A stretch of 64,000 nt of DNA, taken from contig NZ_CP087952.1 in assembly GCF_028752835.1 (NCBI RefSeq), positions 2,461,041 through 2,525,040 of the forward strand. The letters are read 5' to 3'. Below, one piece after another: positions 61,743 through 64,000 of this stretch. The stretch comes from Desulfosarcina sp. BuS5 (GTDB lineage: Bacteria; Desulfobacterota; Desulfobacteria; Desulfobacterales; BuS5). The position numbers were made by a program, and so were the translations under genes. Numbering within the stretch: position 1 is the first letter of the stretch; every line of letters begins with the position of its first letter. The notes beneath the pieces are model-generated. The model did not search any database, was not told where the DNA came from, and was given only the letters and a program-made list of their open reading frames with translations.

Positions 61743-62505
61743 CGGGAACTCTCTCTTTTAAACAGGGAATCCGCTTGCGGAATTCTGCAAGTTCATTCAT
61801 ATCTATTTCAGCACTCAGCCGGCGGGCTTTGTTTTCGGCTTTTGCGAGTACCACTCCCTGGGGTGACACAATCTGTGAGCAGCCGCCGTACACCAAATCC
61901 GGGTCCCGGCCGCACATGTTAGCCGCTATAATGAAAATCTGGTTTTCAACAGCTCTGGCCTTAAGCAGGATATTCCAGTGATCTATACGCGCAAGAGGCC
62001 ATTCCGCTGAAACAAGTACAATACGAGCTCCCTGCAAGGCCAGCGACCGGCATAGTTCCGGAAATCTTAAATCATAGCAGGTCATCAGTCCCACCGGCCC
62101 GATAGAAGTCTTTGCGACAACCGCCTTGTTGCCTGCGGCAAAATATTTGTTTTCTCCTGTTAGGGTGAAAAGGTGGATTTTTCTGTATGCAGCGGCAATA
62201 TCCCCATTTTTGTCAATGAGGTAGAGGGTGTTGTAGATTCTATCACCGGATAATTCCGGAAGTGATCCGGCTATGATGATATTATCATCTTCAGCCTTTT
62301 CTCGCAGCCTTTCTATTATTGCAGGGGTCTGTTTCGCATGGGTAATCAGTTTTTGATTGTCAAACCCGCTGGACCAGAGTTCGGGAAGAAGAATAATTTC
62401 AACGCCCAGGTCTGCAAGGCGGCCTATTCCGTCGACAGCCGCCGCCAGGTTTGATTCCACATCAGCAAATTTTACATCCATCTGCACTAATCCTGCTTTT
62501 AACAT
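61726..62505 (-). CDS. Carbon-nitrogen hydrolase (nitrilase superfamily, omega-amidase-like)
   Basis: A 259-residue enzyme with the Glu-Lys-Cys triad: Glu42 (LLPELW), Lys109 (YRKIHLF), Cys143 (MTCYDLRFPE). The length and motifs fit the Nit2/omega-amidase branch; the substrate is not decided. It overlaps rfaE2 and is probably co-transcribed with it. A MITE copy lies directly upstream and may carry or disrupt the promoter. Confidence 0.9.
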   Translation of the reverse strand: MLKAGLVQMDVKFADVESNLAAAVDGIGRLADLGVEIILLPELWSSGFDNQKLITHAKQTPAIIERLREKAEDDNIIIAGSLPELSGDRIYNTLYLIDKNGDIAAAYRKIHLFTLTGENKYFAAGNKAVVAKTSIGPVGLMTCYDLRFPELCRSLALQGARIVLVSAEWPLARIDHWNILLKARAVENQIFIIAANMCGRDPDLVYGGCSQIVSPQGVVLAKAENKARRLSAEIDMNELAEFRKRIPCLKERVPDAYFR

Positions 62506-62520
62506 ATTTTACCTCAAGTT

Positions 62521-62622
62521 ATAGACCGCCACATAAATAATTTCACTGCGTTATCGGTCGTTGGAGTATTACAATACGCCTTCCTCCCTCTGGCCTTGTG
62601 AAATTATTTATCTGACGGTCTA
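62521..62622. repeat. MITE-like inverted-repeat element, copy 2
   Basis: 102 bp with 26-base ends: left tip ATAGACCGCCACATAAATAA, right tip ATTTATCTGACGGTCTAT. The ends match with three differences. The centre is nearly identical to 3101-3203. It lies between comF and the amidase gene. Confidence 0.92.
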
Positions 62623-62634
62623 TAGGAACGGAGA

Positions 62635-63588
62635 TTAAATCGTGTGAGCCAGGGTCAACACATCAACATTTTTTGCCCCGCCGTGCAAGAGTATTCGCGC
62701 GCACTCATCTACTGTGGCGCCTGTTGTATAAACATCATCCACCAAGAGTATTCTTTTTCCGTTTATTAATGCAGGCCTGTTTAAACTGAAAGCATTTTTA
62801 ATATTTTTCTTCCTGCTTGTACGATCAAGACCGGTTTGCTGTCCGGTATTCCTGCTCCTCACAAGGGCATCCCTGTTAATCTGTCTGTCTGATAACATAA
62901 ATCCCAGATTTTTTGCAATCCCAGGCCATTTTCTGATTAAAAGAAAGGCCTGGTTAAAACCTCGTTTTCTGAACCTTGTTATATGCAGCGGCACAGGCAG
63001 AATCAAGTCGATCTCCTGGGGATCCCAATGACTGATAAAGGTAGAAAAAAGGAGCAGCCCCAGGGGACGCGCGAACTCGATCCGGCCTCTATATTTCAAG
63101 GCGTGGATCACCTCCATAAGCGCTCTTTCATATATTCCTGAAGAACGCGCCTTTCCATAATGTTTTGGAGAATCGAAACACTCGCCGCAAATATGGTCAT
63201 CCGCCTCCCGACTCTTAAACATAATTCCACATTTGGAGCAAACTGGGGATTCAACAGGCAAAAAATCCCGTGAGCAGGATGGGCACAAAAATCGATCCAT
63301 TAACAGTTTAAAGGATAATTGTGAGGGTGCGGACAATATTGAGTCGCGGGTAACGGTATTATTGATGCTGTTCATTGCAGCATAATTATCAGGTTTAAAG
63401 AATGATCCGCATGCCGGACATTTATAAGGAAAAACAGCACTTATTATGCCTCTGCCCAGATAAAGCAGCAGATTTTTATGATTAATTTTTTGTTCTGTTT
63501 GATTTATTTTTATTTTTTCCCTTTCCTGAACCCGAAGGCTAAATAAATCATAAACCCGATAAAAGGAATGGAAGCAATAACCATCCAT
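62635..63588 (-). CDS. comF: ComF-family phosphoribosyltransferase-like protein
   Basis: The C-terminal PRTase loop RILLVDDVYTTGATVDECAR and the double zinc ribbon (FPYKCPACGSFF, FLCPSCSRDF, SPVCSKCGIMF, HICGECF) define ComF, which acts in DNA uptake or recombination. The start is unclear. The expected N-terminus (LYLGRGIISAVFPYKC) has no ATG, GTG or TTG nearby, so translation may start at a rare codon near 63500 or at the ATG at 63588 within the small membrane gene. The coordinate used is the nearest ATG. Confidence 0.82.
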   Translation of the reverse strand: MDGYCFHSFYRVYDLFSLRVQEREKIKINQTEQKINHKNLLLYLGRGIISAVFPYKCPACGSFFKPDNYAAMNSINNTVTRDSILSAPSQLSFKLLMDRFLCPSCSRDFLPVESPVCSKCGIMFKSREADDHICGECFDSPKHYGKARSSGIYERALMEVIHALKYRGRIEFARPLGLLLFSTFISHWDPQEIDLILPVPLHITRFRKRGFNQAFLLIRKWPGIAKNLGFMLSDRQINRDALVRSRNTGQQTGLDRTSRKKNIKNAFSLNRPALINGKRILLVDDVYTTGATVDECARILLHGGAKNVDVLTLAHTI

Positions 63589-63707
63589 AGAACTTTTTTC
63601 TTTAAACTGCCGAATTCTTTTTGGGCTGCATTTACAACAGCCCATACTGTTAAAAGGAAAAAGGGAATGCATAAACAAATAAAAAACAGAATTTCTTTTG
63701 GGTTCAT
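63510..63707 (-). CDS. Small membrane protein (PLDc_N-like)
   Basis: A 65-residue protein with two membrane helices (LFFICLCIPFFLLTVWAVV, LWMVIASIPFIGFMIYLAFG) and a basic tail, the pattern of PLDc_N domains. The ATG has AAAGAGGAG. It overlaps the transglycosylase stop by four bases and the comF frame at its other end, so all three are probably coupled. Confidence 0.72.
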   Translation of the reverse strand: MNPKEILFFICLCIPFFLLTVWAVVNAAQKEFGSLKKKVLWMVIASIPFIGFMIYLAFGFRKGKK

Positions 63708-64000
63708 TTCTCCTCTTTCAAACTGTTGGCTATTTTTAAAATCGTATTAACATAATAATTGCTGTGGTTATATCTATAAATAACTTTAAATGCATTTTTC
63801 TCGTTTATATCGGGATACCATCCATGATGCTTAAGGTAGTTTGCAATGCTGAAAATGGCATCAGCATGATTAAATAGATCCACTTTCCCGTCATTATTTC
63901 CGTCGACAGCCAGGGATATAATGTTGCTGGGCATAAATTGGGCGATCCCTACTGCTCCTGCGTAGGAACCGAAAATTTTATCAGGCCTGATATTTTCCCT
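63704..64000 (-). CDS. MltB-type lytic murein transglycosylase (3' part only)
   Basis: The gene runs off the window. The visible 98 residues include SYAGAVGIAQFMPSN, the conserved MltB segment, and LAVDGNNDGKVDLFNHADAI, with HGWYPDINEK and YNHSNYYVNTILKIA near the end. It cleaves the glycan backbone of peptidoglycan. It overlaps the next gene by four bases (ATGA). Confidence 0.88.
   Translation of the reverse strand, partial: RENIRPDKIFGSYAGAVGIAQFMPSNIISLAVDGNNDGKVDLFNHADAIFSIANYLKHHGWYPDINEKNAFKVIYRYNHSNYYVNTILKIANSLKEEK

Overview
The window looks like a chromosomal segment of a Gram-negative, probably anaerobic deltaproteobacterium of the Desulfobacterales type. This is inference from gene content, not from a marker gene: there is no rRNA or tRNA here. 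The reasons are the F0 ATP synthase genes standing as a separate AtpZ-AtpI-AtpB-AtpE operon, rng next to yajC-secD-secF, a heptose-phosphate adenylyltransferase (LPS outer membrane), many lipoproteins, DUF4143 ATPases, toxin-antitoxin pairs, and a very heavy load of short dispersed repeats with REP-associated transposases.

Layout. 0.3-10.2 kb (+): housekeeping block rng, a LysM membrane protein, yajC, secD, secF, dprA, topA and a metallo-beta-lactamase-fold hydrolase. 10.2-13.5 kb (-): ssb, a small lipoprotein and a membrane nucleotide-sugar epimerase/dehydratase. 13.9-22.7 kb (+): GNAT, DUF364, a membrane protein, a DUF6125-like protein, a 1407-residue SNF2 helicase, an ECF sigma factor and a relic of an envelope-protein gene. 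22.9-26.2 kb: MntA/HepT, a PIN toxin-antitoxin pair with a clear palindromic operator, and a DUF4143 ATPase. 26.3-32.0 kb: FlgT-like and FlgO/CsgG-like proteins, OmpA, and a caspase-PEGA-FGE protein whose C-terminus looks like a diversity-generating-retroelement variable region. 32.4-34.8 kb: HicBA, an antitoxin with a destroyed PIN partner, and a second DUF4143 ATPase. 35.2-42.5 kb (+): a seven-gene envelope operon (two unknown exported proteins, a bitopic protein, a TolQ/ExbB-like and an ExbD-like protein, a lytic transglycosylase, a lipoprotein and a large exported protein). This is my best candidate for an undescribed machine.

42.6-57.2 kb is a mobile-element zone. It holds an IS with intact ends and target duplication, a RAYT relic, a live-looking RAYT flanked by its REPs that cuts off an ATPase gene, and a giant multidomain lipoprotein gene (CARDB-like repeats, LCAT-type lipase, VWA, dockerin-like end). 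That gene is split by an antisense group II intron and by four frame breaks, two of them at C-tracts. A second reverse-transcriptase relic lies beyond it. 57.2-64.0 kb (-) is ordinary again: tRNA-queuosine mannosyltransferase, atpE-atpB-atpI-atpZ, pgeF, rfaE2, a nitrilase-fold amidase, comF, a small membrane protein and the end of an MltB-type transglycosylase.

How the genes fit together. The accessory core (26-42 kb) is almost entirely envelope proteins: CsgG/FlgO and FlgT homologues, OmpA, a proton-channel-like pair and a murein hydrolase with a SPOR-like tail. That combination suggests a trans-envelope apparatus. The ECF sigma locus carries a fragment related to the C-terminus of one of its lipoproteins, hinting at a second, now deleted, copy of part of the system. 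Toxin-antitoxin pairs and REP-type repeats fill the gaps.
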